9,329 bases of DNA from Porphyrobacter sp. (GTDB taxonomy: Bacteria > Pseudomonadota > Alphaproteobacteria > Sphingomonadales > Sphingomonadaceae), in contig JAKFWB010000149.1 in the NCBI GenBank assembly GCA_021732945.1, positions 1-9,329 on the forward strand, written 5' to 3'. The number at the start of each line of letters is the position of its first letter. Positions within the stretch are counted from its first letter, which is position 1. Under the pieces are notes generated by a model. That model was not told the DNA's origin, searched no databases, and saw nothing but the letters and a program-made list of their open reading frames with translations. The position numbers were made by a program, and so were the translations under genes. Below are positions 1-6,247 of this stretch, one piece after another.

Positions 1-2
1 GT

Positions 3-227
3 GCCGTCGAGATGGGCGGCATGTTCTCGGTCGTCAAGGTCCGCGAGGGGCTGGCCTCAGGGGACTACAAGGATCCCGGCTGGTACCAGAATCCACCCGG
101 GACCGTTGCGTATGAATGGAAGGGGCCCGCCCCCGCCACGACGCGGGCGGCGAAGCCAGTCCCGCCTGCAAAGCCTGGCACCACGCTTCAGGTCGTCAAG
201 CCGACGTCACACGGCTCTCACAAATAA
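3..227 (+). CDS. Multicopper oxidase, C-terminal end (partial)
   Basis: This is the last 74 codons of a gene that begins before the window; the frame is open from base 3 and ends with TAA at 225-227. The residues around EMGGMFSVVKVREG and DYKDPGWY, followed by a TVAYEW stretch, match the C-terminal end of copper-resistance multicopper oxidases (CopA-like laccases), which oxidise periplasmic Cu(I). The tail after residue 40 is Pro/Ala/Lys-rich and probably disordered. The T2/T3 copper-binding HxH and HCH motifs lie upstream and cannot be checked here. The gene stands directly before a cupredoxin and a CusF-like gene, a common arrangement for this family. The identity rests on a short but characteristic stretch. 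The first ATG in view (position 12) is internal, not the true start. Confidence 0.75.
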   Translation, partial: AVEMGGMFSVVKVREGLASGDYKDPGWYQNPPGTVAYEWKGPAPATTRAAKPVPPAKPGTTLQVVKPTSHGSHK

Positions 228-236
228 GCACAACTG

Positions 237-243
237 AAGGAGG
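237..243 (+). promoter_or_regulatory. Shine-Dalgarno of the cupredoxin gene
   Basis: AAGGAGG lies five bases before the ATG at 249 and is a near-perfect anti-16S match. It sits in the 21-base gap after the oxidase stop codon, which points to translation of the cupredoxin from a polycistronic message. Confidence 0.85.
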
Positions 244-248
244 TATCG

Positions 249-740
249 ATGAAAATCAAGCGTATCACTACCGTGTCAATCGCAGCCAGCCTGATCTCTG
301 TCGCGGCACTGGCGGCTCCGGGCCACAAACCCGGCGAAGGACACAGCCACGCGGACGACACCGACTACGGCAAGCCGGGCGATCCGAAGAAGCCGGCCCG
401 CATTGTCCAGATCGTGTTTCGCGAGGACGACGGGAAGATGCTGTTCCTGCCGGACAAGCTGAAATTCAAGAAGGGCGAGCAGGTGCGCTTCCAGCTTCGT
501 AACAACGGGGCGATCGATCACGAGTTCGTCGTCGGAACGGTCGAGGAGAACCTGAAGCACATGAAGGACATGGAGAAGAACCCGGACATGGAGCACGACG
601 ATCCCAATGCCAAGCGCCTGAAGCCGAAGGCCACCGGCGAGATCCTCTGGCAGTTCACCAAGGCGGGTACGTTCGACTTCTCCTGCCTCATTCCCGGACA
701 CCGCCAATCCGGCATGTTCGGCACCATCGTCGTCGAGTGA
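249..740 (+). CDS. Periplasmic type-1 copper protein (cupredoxin, CopI-like)
   Basis: This encodes 163 aa. Residues 1-22 form a Sec signal peptide (hydrophobic stretch ending ALAA), and the mature protein is periplasmic. A His-rich segment (GHKPGEGHSHADD) follows at about 25-37 and may bind metal. The cupredoxin fold covers about 50-163 with a complete type-1 copper set: His91 in DHEF, Cys146 in FSCLIPGH, His151 and Met156. Residues 104-118 carry several Met and His (HMKDMEKNPDMEHDD), an extra candidate copper site. Proteins of this kind are known in copper resistance (for example CopI-type cupredoxins), where they bind or shuttle copper and protect the periplasm. The start is fixed by the strong SD at 237-243. 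It follows the oxidase by 21 bp and precedes the CusF-like gene by 25 bp, so it is probably co-transcribed with both. Confidence 0.9.
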   Translation: MKIKRITTVSIAASLISVAALAAPGHKPGEGHSHADDTDYGKPGDPKKPARIVQIVFREDDGKMLFLPDKLKFKKGEQVRFQLRNNGAIDHEFVVGTVEENLKHMKDMEKNPDMEHDDPNAKRLKPKATGEILWQFTKAGTFDFSCLIPGHRQSGMFGTIVVE

Positions 741-752
741 TTTGTCCAACCC

Positions 753-760
753 AAAGGAGG
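753..760 (+). promoter_or_regulatory. Shine-Dalgarno deciding the CusF-like start
   Basis: AAAGGAGG lies five bases before the ATG at 766. It selects this ATG over the in-frame TTG at 742, which lies upstream of the SD itself and so cannot use it. Confidence 0.85.
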
Positions 761-765
761 ATCCG

Positions 766-1056
766 ATGTTGAAGAAGGCCATTCTCGGGGCATTCGCCCT
801 GTGCCTGGTTTCGATAGCCGCGCTGGCGGATGGCAACATGGTCAAGGCGGAAGTCGTTAAGGTCGACAAGCCGGCCGGAAAAATGACGCTGAAGCATGGT
901 CCCATCAAGAATCTCGACATGGACTCCATGACCATGGTGTTCCGCGTCGCCGATCCCTCGATGCTCGACAAGGTGAAGGCCGGCGACAAGATCGAGTTCG
1001 AGGCCGATCGCGTCAACGGTGCGATCACAGTAACCAAGATCGGCAAGGGACACTGA
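766..1056 (+). CDS. CusF-like periplasmic Cu(I)-binding protein
   Basis: This encodes 96 aa with a signal peptide at 1-21 (ending ALA) and a mature small beta-barrel of the CusF/CopK-like copper-binding family (CusF_Ec). CusF binds one Cu(I) or Ag(I) through His36, Met47, Met49 and a capping Trp44 in E. coli, and passes it to efflux pumps. Here the aligned segment runs HGPIKNLDMDSMTMVF: His44, Met55 and Met57 match the His/Met/Met ligands, and Met52 occupies the Trp position. The Trp-to-Met change seems to recur in stand-alone homologues, so the site is probably functional. The gene lies in the presumed operon between the cupredoxin and a small Cys protein. No CusCBA efflux genes are in view, so its partner is unknown. 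Confidence 0.88.
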   Translation: MLKKAILGAFALCLVSIAALADGNMVKAEVVKVDKPAGKMTLKHGPIKNLDMDSMTMVFRVADPSMLDKVKAGDKIEFEADRVNGAITVTKIGKGH

Positions 1057-1076
1057 CGCGACGACGAGAACAAGTC

Positions 1077-1340
1077 ATGAAACGAGTACTGCTCTATTTG
1101 TGCCTCGCAGTGACAGCCTTTTTGCGGGTGGAATCGTCGGCGCTCGCCGACGATTCCGAACTGCAGGCTACGCTGGCCAAGCTCAACTGCATTCCGGCAA
1201 AGACTGTCGTGACTGAAGTGTCGGGCGCCATCACGGTCTACACGGTGACCTGCAAAGGGAGCCGTAAAGAGATCGACGTGTTGTGTTTGAGCAACGCCTG
1301 TCAGACGCAACCACGGTTGCGTCAGGACGACGATAGGTAG
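1077..1340 (+). CDS. Small secreted four-cysteine protein, function unknown
   Basis: This encodes 87 aa. Residues 1-25 form a signal peptide (hydrophobic core, ending SALA before DDSE). The mature part of about 62 aa has four Cys, at 38, 59, 70 and 75, enough for two disulphides or a Cys metal site. The C-terminus is charged (RLRQDDDR). I do not recognise the family. The ATG at 1077 has only a weak SD (a GAG about ten bases upstream), so translational coupling with the CusF-like gene, 20 bp upstream, is plausible. The stop lies four bases before the GTG of the cytochrome gene. Its place inside a copper operon suggests a periplasmic copper or redox accessory role, but that rests on context alone. 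Confidence 0.7.
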   Translation: MKRVLLYLCLAVTAFLRVESSALADDSELQATLAKLNCIPAKTVVTEVSGAITVYTVTCKGSRKEIDVLCLSNACQTQPRLRQDDDR

Positions 1341-1344
1341 GATC

Positions 1345-1872
1345 GTGTCCAAGCACGGCAAATTCCGGAGCAAATCCGGGGGTGGAAGTATCGCTGGCGT
1401 GAAGCCGGCACCCCTGCGACGACAGCGAGCATCGCTTGTCATGCTGGCTGTCGGCTTGGTTTCGATCGCTGTCGGTACGGCGTACTATCTCCTCGCGGGC
1501 AACCCGCCTCGCATCGACCCTGCAAACGCGAAGCAGGTCGAGCAGGGGCGACATCTGTATGCTGCCGCATGCGCGAGCTGTCATGGCTCGTCGCTGGAAG
1601 GGCAACCGAACTGGCAACGTCGCCTTCCGAACGGTCGGCTTCCGGCGCCACCTCACGACGCAACCGGGCACACTTGGCATCATTCGGACGCATTTTTGAT
1701 GCGGATAACCCAGCTCGGTCCCGCTGCCTACCCCGAAGGATATCGGACGGATATGCCCGCCTTCGGGGATACTCTGTCTGACAGGGAAATCGCTGCCATC
1801 CTGGCGTACATCAAGAGCCAGTGGCCGCCCGATATAAGGGCCCGACAAAGCCGTCAGAATGCTGTGAGGTGA
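1345..1872 (+). CDS. Membrane-anchored monohaem cytochrome c
   Basis: This encodes 175 aa from a GTG start. A basic N-terminal stretch of about 30 residues precedes a membrane anchor at about 31-51, placing the haem domain in the periplasm. The haem c site is CASCH (Cys76, Cys79, His80), and Met137 in the TDMPAF segment is the likely distal ligand, giving a class I fold that ends in the usual C-terminal helix (LSDREIAAILAYIKSQW). Such cytochromes pass single electrons between periplasmic partners. Here a natural partner is the multicopper oxidase upstream or the heptahaem protein nearby, which is inference. The start is uncertain: the GTG at 1345 follows the previous stop by four bases, while the ATG at 1441 would also leave a signal-like helix. 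It is probably the last gene of the operon. Confidence 0.85.
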   Translation: MSKHGKFRSKSGGGSIAGVKPAPLRRQRASLVMLAVGLVSIAVGTAYYLLAGNPPRIDPANAKQVEQGRHLYAAACASCHGSSLEGQPNWQRRLPNGRLPAPPHDATGHTWHHSDAFLMRITQLGPAAYPEGYRTDMPAFGDTLSDREIAAILAYIKSQWPPDIRARQSRQNAVR

Positions 1873-1877
1873 CCAAT

Positions 1878-1901
1878 CGAAGTTTCGCAACCGAGACTTC
1901 G
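1878..1901 (+). terminator. Stem-loop after the copper operon, possible terminator
   Basis: Arms CGAAGTTTCG and CGAGACTTCG pair over 10 bp (one G-T wobble) around a CAAC loop, starting five bases after the cytochrome stop. No T-run follows on either strand, so it is not a classic intrinsic terminator. It may act as a 3'-end stabiliser or a weak terminator. Confidence 0.45.
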
Positions 1902-2022
1902 TTGCCGAAGGTGCTGTGAGACAGGGCACCGTGAAACGGCGCGGTCGCTAAAAGCCGGTAAATTGGTGTCTCGATATGCGTTCGCAGCTCTTGAAGATTG
2001 TGCTGGAGACGCGCCTCGACAA

Positions 2023-2062
2023 TTGATCCACATCAAGGCGACTCTGGCATGCAACGGATAAG
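2023..2062 (+). promoter_or_regulatory. FNR/FixK-type operator and promoter of the LuxR-type gene
   Basis: TTGATCCACATCAA at 2023-2036 is a perfect match to the FNR/ANR/FixK consensus (TTGAT-N4-ATCAA). A plausible -10 hexamer, GATAAG, lies at 2057-2062. A transcription start about 8-9 bases beyond it would put the box centre close to -41.5, the position of class II activator sites. This implies activation under low oxygen by a Crp/Fnr-family protein. A start near 2070 would lie downstream of the GTG at 2062, so that codon could not be used. The box is seen in the sequence; the promoter geometry is inferred. Confidence 0.65.
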
Positions 2063-2151
2063 TGTGGCTTGCCTCACGCGAAAGGGAGCATGTCTGTAGC
2101 AGATTGTGCATGAGCTCCCGGAATCGCTATGCTTTCACCATGGAGAGCGCA

Positions 2152-2607
2152 ATGAAGTCCTCAACTCGCTCTGGTCGGAACGGCTCTTGGGAAGCAGGGC
2201 GTAAGCATTCAGGCAAGGGCAGTCAGTCAAGCAGCATAAAGTCAACTCTTTCGAAAGGCTCCTCGGAAGGCAATGTCAGTTTCGACGGTTTGAAGACCGA
2301 GTTTCATACTTGTGCGTGCCGTCTGGGAGGGGCGTGCAAGGGAGAGGCTGTCGCTCAGCGGCCGGAAGCGGATAGTCGAATTGCGGGACTTACTGCCAGG
2401 CAACGCGAGATCTTGGGAATGGTGGTAGCCGGCCATCCCAGCAAGAGAATTGCAGCGTCTCTCGGCATAAGCCAGCGAACCGTCGAAAACCATCGCGCTT
2501 CGATCATGAAGAGAACAGGAGCGAGGTCTCTCCCATCGCTAACGCGAATGGCTCTCTTTGCTGCAGGGCATGGAAACAATGGGACTAATGACGATAGAAT
2601 ACTCTAA
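2152..2607 (+). CDS. LuxR/FixJ-type HTH regulator lacking a sensor domain
   Basis: This encodes 151 aa from ATG 2152, preceded by GGAGAG with a four-base gap; ATG 2110 or 2140 are alternatives. The C-terminal half (about 79-140) is a GerE/LuxR DNA-binding domain, running from LTARQREILGMVVAGHPSKR through ISQRTVENHRASIMKRTG. It most resembles the output domain of FixJ and PAS-LuxR proteins of Alphaproteobacteria. Those carry a receiver or PAS domain upstream, but here residues 1-45 are Ser/Lys/Gly-rich and of low complexity. A short Cys/His cluster follows, His52, Cys54, Cys56 and Cys62, which might sense metal or redox state (inference). The gene stands alone between the copper operon and the convergent cytochrome operon and has an FNR-type box upstream. 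It may control either flanking operon. A degenerate remnant of a larger regulator is also possible. Confidence 0.75.
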   Translation: MKSSTRSGRNGSWEAGRKHSGKGSQSSSIKSTLSKGSSEGNVSFDGLKTEFHTCACRLGGACKGEAVAQRPEADSRIAGLTARQREILGMVVAGHPSKRIAASLGISQRTVENHRASIMKRTGARSLPSLTRMALFAAGHGNNGTNDDRIL

Positions 2608-2707
2608 GACTTGATGGCTGCGCTTCCAACAAAAGGCATCATCTAATTGTCGAGTCTCAGCCAGAGCACTCTGCCAATAATGCCAAGACCAAACATCTAG
2701 GAAGTTT
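2608..2707. other. Convergent intergenic spacer
   Basis: One hundred bases separate the LuxR-type stop from the heptahaem cytochrome stop on the other strand. I see no convincing hairpin-plus-T-run on either strand, only a short imperfect TGATG/CATCA pairing at the left, and no gene. Confidence 0.5.
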
Positions 2708-3502
2708 TTAATGCATCTTGAACCAACCAACTCCTTTGATGGCGTTGAAGGAGTCGGTCTGGTGACAGAGATAGCATTGCTCGACGCGGGCGCTGCTCTG
2801 CCCGGTGATCTTTTGATCCATCATCGCAAAATGCATCATGAAGTGGCTGGGCGGCGCCTGGTGGCACTGGTTGCAGTCCTGTGACTTTGGCGAAGGATGG
2901 AGGAAGCCCGCGATCTTCCAGGTCTCGGTCGCGTGGCAGTCGGCGCACTGCTGACCGAACATTGTCCGGTGCTTGTCGCGGAAGCTGTGACAGGACGCGC
3001 ATTCGAGCACCTCGCCTGTCTTGGCCGGCCCCTGGCCGGTGACCGCTACCAGAGAACGTCGAAGCGCTTCCATACCGGTCGCGGCTGGTGCGCCGGGGGA
3101 GATGCGGTCCCGCGCCGCCGTCAAGCTGGCTTCGATCAATACCGCGTGGTCCATCTTGATTGGCCTAACCGCCGCTCCTTGGTGTTCGACGTGGCAACCC
3201 TGACATTCCCCGATCGTCGCGTGGAACGCGGTCGACTGCTTGGCGAGTACGAGTGCATCGGCTGCGTGGCATGTGATGCAGGACGCCGCTTTTATTCCCT
3301 GGTATGGGGTGTGGCAGCTTTCACATTGCACTCCGAGGAAGGCGTGTGCAGATGACAGCGGGCCCGGACTGGCGGCACTGACCCAGATTGGGAGAACTGC
3401 CGTGCCGGAGCGCGAGATCACAACGGGCACGAGCACTGCGGCCGCGAGGCCGAGAATGCCGAGTGTCAAATAGATTACCGCGGTGATCTTCAATCGAGCC
3501 AC
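2708..3502 (-). CDS. Membrane-anchored heptahaem cytochrome c
   Basis: This encodes 264 aa from a GTG at 3502, which overlaps the upstream gene by 13 bp. A longer reading from 3589 would overlap it by 100 bp and place an odd stretch before the anchor. Residues 8-30 form an uncleaved signal/membrane anchor; the rest is periplasmic. Seven CxxCH haem c sites begin at Cys60, 75, 100, 168, 186, 210 and 243. They fall into a group of three and a group of four, separated by a 60-residue linker with no haem site. The third site reads CQGCHVEH, where the second His often ligates a neighbouring haem. The spacing and extra His residues fit the class III / c7-like multihaem superfamily, which conducts electrons over a distance. 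It is the last gene of the reductase operon and probably accepts electrons from the haem b protein. Its exact family and final acceptor are unknown. Confidence 0.88.
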   Translation of the reverse strand: MARLKITAVIYLTLGILGLAAAVLVPVVISRSGTAVLPIWVSAASPGPLSSAHAFLGVQCESCHTPYQGIKAASCITCHAADALVLAKQSTAFHATIGECQGCHVEHQGAAVRPIKMDHAVLIEASLTAARDRISPGAPAATGMEALRRSLVAVTGQGPAKTGEVLECASCHSFRDKHRTMFGQQCADCHATETWKIAGFLHPSPKSQDCNQCHQAPPSHFMMHFAMMDQKITGQSSARVEQCYLCHQTDSFNAIKGVGWFKMH

Positions 3503-4167
3503 CGTAGTCCGTAGTAGATGCCATTCCAAACATGCAGCGCCAGAAGCGAATACATCATGATCGCCGCGCCGACGTGCACTACCGTCCAACGTGACAAGGC
3601 GCGCTTCAGCATCTCTCGCGCACTAATCGCATACTCCAGGTCCGCAATGGCGCCTAACAGGTCGGGGAGCGGCACGTCCGAAAAAACCGTAGGGGCAGGG
3701 CCATCGACGAGTGTCCCTGCGACTGTATCATAACGCGTCCTGAGCATCGCCAGCATGCTCTGTTGCTCGCCGAGGTCAGTGCCCACCTGTACCAAGTAGT
3801 AGCGGCCGATAAAGCCGCTGAACACCACGACCAGCATCGTTGATATGAGGCCGATCCCGAGGGCACTTTGGAACTTGTGGCCACTGTGGATGATCCCGAG
3901 CAGTGCGCCGATGACGCCGGCATAGACGTGGAACGAGAGGATGGCGCTCATGGATGCGTGCTTGGTTGCTCGTGTCTTTACCCAAACACAGCGCCTGACC
4001 GCGGAGTAGCCGAGCAGTAGCACCAGCAGCACGGCCCCGGCGATGCCGATCAGGCTACCGGCTAGGCTGCCGGGAAAGCGCGGCGCCACGTGGAACACGA
4101 ATCCCGGGACAGCGAGCACGAGGGCGCTTACGAGCGCCCCAACCGCGAGCTTCTCGGTCTCCTTCAC
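3490..4167 (-). CDS. Bis-haem b membrane protein (ferric reductase/NOX-like transmembrane subunit)
   Basis: This encodes 225 aa from a GTG one base after the reductase stop, so translational coupling is likely. Five hydrophobic helices are visible at about 8-27, 36-56, 74-95, 103-125 and 195-218. Helix 3 holds His80 and His94, and helix 5 holds His198 and His212. Each pair is separated by 13 residues, the spacing used in ferric reductase/NADPH oxidase membrane domains to hold two haems b stacked across the bilayer. His97 is a further candidate. The loop between helices 4 and 5 (about 126-190) is long and polar. No flavin domain is fused; a separate flavoprotein is encoded just upstream and a heptahaem cytochrome just downstream. 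It is therefore the likely conduit carrying electrons from the cytoplasmic to the periplasmic side. The haem assignment comes from His spacing, not from overall similarity. Confidence 0.75.
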   Translation of the reverse strand: MKETEKLAVGALVSALVLAVPGFVFHVAPRFPGSLAGSLIGIAGAVLLVLLLGYSAVRRCVWVKTRATKHASMSAILSFHVYAGVIGALLGIIHSGHKFQSALGIGLISTMLVVVFSGFIGRYYLVQVGTDLGEQQSMLAMLRTRYDTVAGTLVDGPAPTVFSDVPLPDLLGAIADLEYAISAREMLKRALSRWTVVHVGAAIMMYSLLALHVWNGIYYGLRWLD

Positions 4168-4168
4168 T

Positions 4169-6181
4169 TCAAGCGTCCACGACCAGGTTGCCTGCGGACT
4201 TCGCTTGGCAAGCCAGGATGATGCCGCGCGCCTTATCTTCGGGAGGAAGCCCTTCTTCGACCTCCATCGTCACTGAGCCATCAAGCAGCGGTACGACACA
4301 AATTCCACAAGTACCAACCCGGCAAGAGAAGTCGATCGCGACGCCAATCGCCTCGGCCGCCTCCAGCACGCATTTGTCTGGGGCGAGCAGTCCGGTCTTG
4401 CCAGACTTGCTGAACTGGACTTCGGCTTGTGCGGAGGGAATGGCGGCAGCGACCGTAGCGGACGGGGCTGGCGGAACGGCCGGCAAGGTGGCGTCTGGCG
4501 CCGGTACCGCACCTTTGGCCAGACCGAACGACTCTGTCTTGATTTTGCCGTTTGGTACCCCGAGCTCAGCCAGTGCTGCCTTAACCGCCTCCATCATTGG
4601 CGGAGGTCCGCAAACATGGACCCGGCGCCGGGAGATCTCGGGCACGGCGCGCTCAATGAACTCCTTTGATATGAGTCCCACCGTTCCTGACCAGGCGGTT
4701 CCCTCGGCAGATTCCATCGTTGCTACGACATGCAGGTTTTCATGGCGCTTTTGAAGGTATTCCAATTCCTCCCGAAAGATGTAGTTCTGCGTCGATCGTG
4801 CGCCATGGAGGAAGAAGATGTCGCCCGTAAAGTTCCGGTCTGTCAGGTAGCGGGTGACACACATCATGGGCGTGATGCCCACGCCTCCGCTGATCAGAAC
4901 GATGCTAGCGGTTTCCGTACCGGTAAAGGTAAAGACACCGAAGGGCCCAGACACATCGAGGTGATCCCCGACGGCGATATTGTCGTGCAGGTAGCGGGAT
5001 TCGGCACCCTGGTCTTCTCGCTTCACCGTGAACTCGACGTAGTCGCGTTGCGTCGGCGAAGAGGCGATCGTGTAGGATCGCTGGATGCGCTTGCCGTCGA
5101 TTTCGGCAGAGAAGTTCAGGAACTGACCGGGCAGAAAGCTGAACGGGATGGGACCTTCCGTCGGTTCCATGAGCCTGAACGTCTTAACGAACGGAGTCTC
5201 GCGGAAGATTTGGGCGACGCGCAGCGCGCCCGACCATCGCATGGAAGCTTTGGCGGGGGTGGGTGCCTCCGTTGTTGGAGGTTTCTGGGTGGGTGCAGCC
5301 GAAGTCGTTGGAACTGAAGGGGGCGCAGGCTTCGGCGCCGTGCCAGAGTCTGTGCGCGCCACCGGCTTGGGATTACCCGCAGGCGCGGGCGTCGCGCCGG
5401 GCGTAAGCCGCTGAACGAGACCGTCGATCCTGCGCAATCGTGCGTAGTGGATCAGGATTGCCCCGAGCATGAACGCCACCAAGAATACCATTGTCGTGAG
5501 GTGATACCAGGACAGGCCCCAAGGGCCTTCGTTCATCGACATTCCGACTGTGGCCGGCACGCTCGTCTGCCCCTTGATCCAGGTGAGCGCGATCTGACGC
5601 GGTGGTTGACCCTCGTTGACGGCCAGTAGTGCGGCGGCGCCGCTTTCAGCCTGAAGGACACCCAGTCGCACGTCTGCTATGGCCCGCTGCATGGCGGCAG
5701 GGTCGTTGGCCGACAGCGCATGATGCAGCAGCGCCTGGCCGGTGGTGATCGCTTCCGACCCGGACCCGAGACGCTTGCCCGCTTCGGTCTCGATAAATCG
5801 GCGCGCCTCCGGCGTGAGCGATGGCATGTCCATTAGGGTCGCGTAGAATGGTTTTGTCCCGCTACCCCCCATACAGCCCATTGCGCCGCAGCCGGCGTCG
5901 CCAGACGGGGCAATCGTAGCGGGAGGCAGCATCGGTAGCGGAGGCGCGCCCATGGTGCCGCTCGTTCCTATGCCGCCGCGCGGATCGGTCGGAGCGGGAG
6001 CCGGTGCTGGAGAAGAAACGGTCGGAGCGCCGCCTCCGGGGTGATGAGCCCCGTGATCTACCGGAACGGTCTGGGCAGCAGCGGTCAATGAAACGCAGAA
6101 CAGCCCCGCGATCAAAGCGGCGAGAAGCATATCGCGTGGGCGCATCGGGGAGAGCATCACCAGAACAAGGCTTAGTGTCAT
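4169..6181 (-). CDS. Membrane-anchored FAD/NAD(P)H oxidoreductase with C-terminal [2Fe-2S] ferredoxin domain
   Basis: This encodes 670 aa in several blocks. A signal-like helix spans about 17-36. A periplasmic Pro/Gly/Met/His-rich stretch at 38-110 contains DHGAHH and CGAMGCMGG. A helical domain covers about 118-205, followed by a membrane helix at 223-246. A Pro/Ala/Thr linker runs from 260 to 312. The ferredoxin reductase-type module has an FAD-binding RSYT at 368-371, a nucleotide-binding GGVGITPMM at 432-440 and a CGPPPMM segment at 524-530. A second Pro/Ala linker spans 556-586. The C-terminal plant-type ferredoxin has Cys620, Cys625, Cys628 and Cys658. The order places the flavin and iron-sulphur parts in the cytoplasm, where they would take hydride from NAD(P)H and pass single electrons on, probably to the haem b protein encoded next. 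The periplasmic part may sense or bind metal. No strong SD marks the start: ATG 6181 is used, while Met9, Met13 and Met18 are possible. Confidence 0.88.
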   Translation of the reverse strand: MTLSLVLVMLSPMRPRDMLLAALIAGLFCVSLTAAAQTVPVDHGAHHPGGGAPTVSSPAPAPAPTDPRGGIGTSGTMGAPPLPMLPPATIAPSGDAGCGAMGCMGGSGTKPFYATLMDMPSLTPEARRFIETEAGKRLGSGSEAITTGQALLHHALSANDPAAMQRAIADVRLGVLQAESGAAALLAVNEGQPPRQIALTWIKGQTSVPATVGMSMNEGPWGLSWYHLTTMVFLVAFMLGAILIHYARLRRIDGLVQRLTPGATPAPAGNPKPVARTDSGTAPKPAPPSVPTTSAAPTQKPPTTEAPTPAKASMRWSGALRVAQIFRETPFVKTFRLMEPTEGPIPFSFLPGQFLNFSAEIDGKRIQRSYTIASSPTQRDYVEFTVKREDQGAESRYLHDNIAVGDHLDVSGPFGVFTFTGTETASIVLISGGVGITPMMCVTRYLTDRNFTGDIFFLHGARSTQNYIFREELEYLQKRHENLHVVATMESAEGTAWSGTVGLISKEFIERAVPEISRRRVHVCGPPPMMEAVKAALAELGVPNGKIKTESFGLAKGAVPAPDATLPAVPPAPSATVAAAIPSAQAEVQFSKSGKTGLLAPDKCVLEAAEAIGVAIDFSCRVGTCGICVVPLLDGSVTMEVEEGLPPEDKARGIILACQAKSAGNLVVDA

Positions 6182-6247
6182 TGATTACGGTGGTAGGTTA
6201 ACCTTCGCTTTTTTCCGACTTCGAGAATGGCTTGGGCGACTTCTCGC

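Noticed and set aside
742..765. Earlier TTG start for the CusF-like gene
   Set aside because: The SD at 753-760 lies inside this extension and serves ATG 766, and the extra residues would spoil the signal peptide.
276..1442. 388-aa open frame on the minus strand
   Set aside because: It runs antisense through the cupredoxin, CusF-like and four-Cys genes, all of which have signal peptides and, for the first two, clear SDs and family motifs. Its own translation shows no domain.
1231..1929. 232-aa minus-strand open frame
   Set aside because: It is antisense to the cytochrome c gene, whose haem motif and anchor are clear. The translation is Arg/Ser-rich with no motif.
2608..2707. Bidirectional terminator between convergent genes
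   Set aside because: Only a short mismatched stem with a long loop is visible and no hairpin is followed by a T-run.
3503..3589. Extended N-terminus for the heptahaem cytochrome
   Set aside because: It would overlap the haem b gene by 100 bp and add 29 polar residues before the membrane anchor. GTG 3502 gives a normal anchor and a 13-bp overlap.
4427..5414. Several plus-strand frames opposite the reductase
   Set aside because: The opposite strand encodes full FAD, NAD and [2Fe-2S] motifs in one uninterrupted frame; these frames have no recognisable motif.
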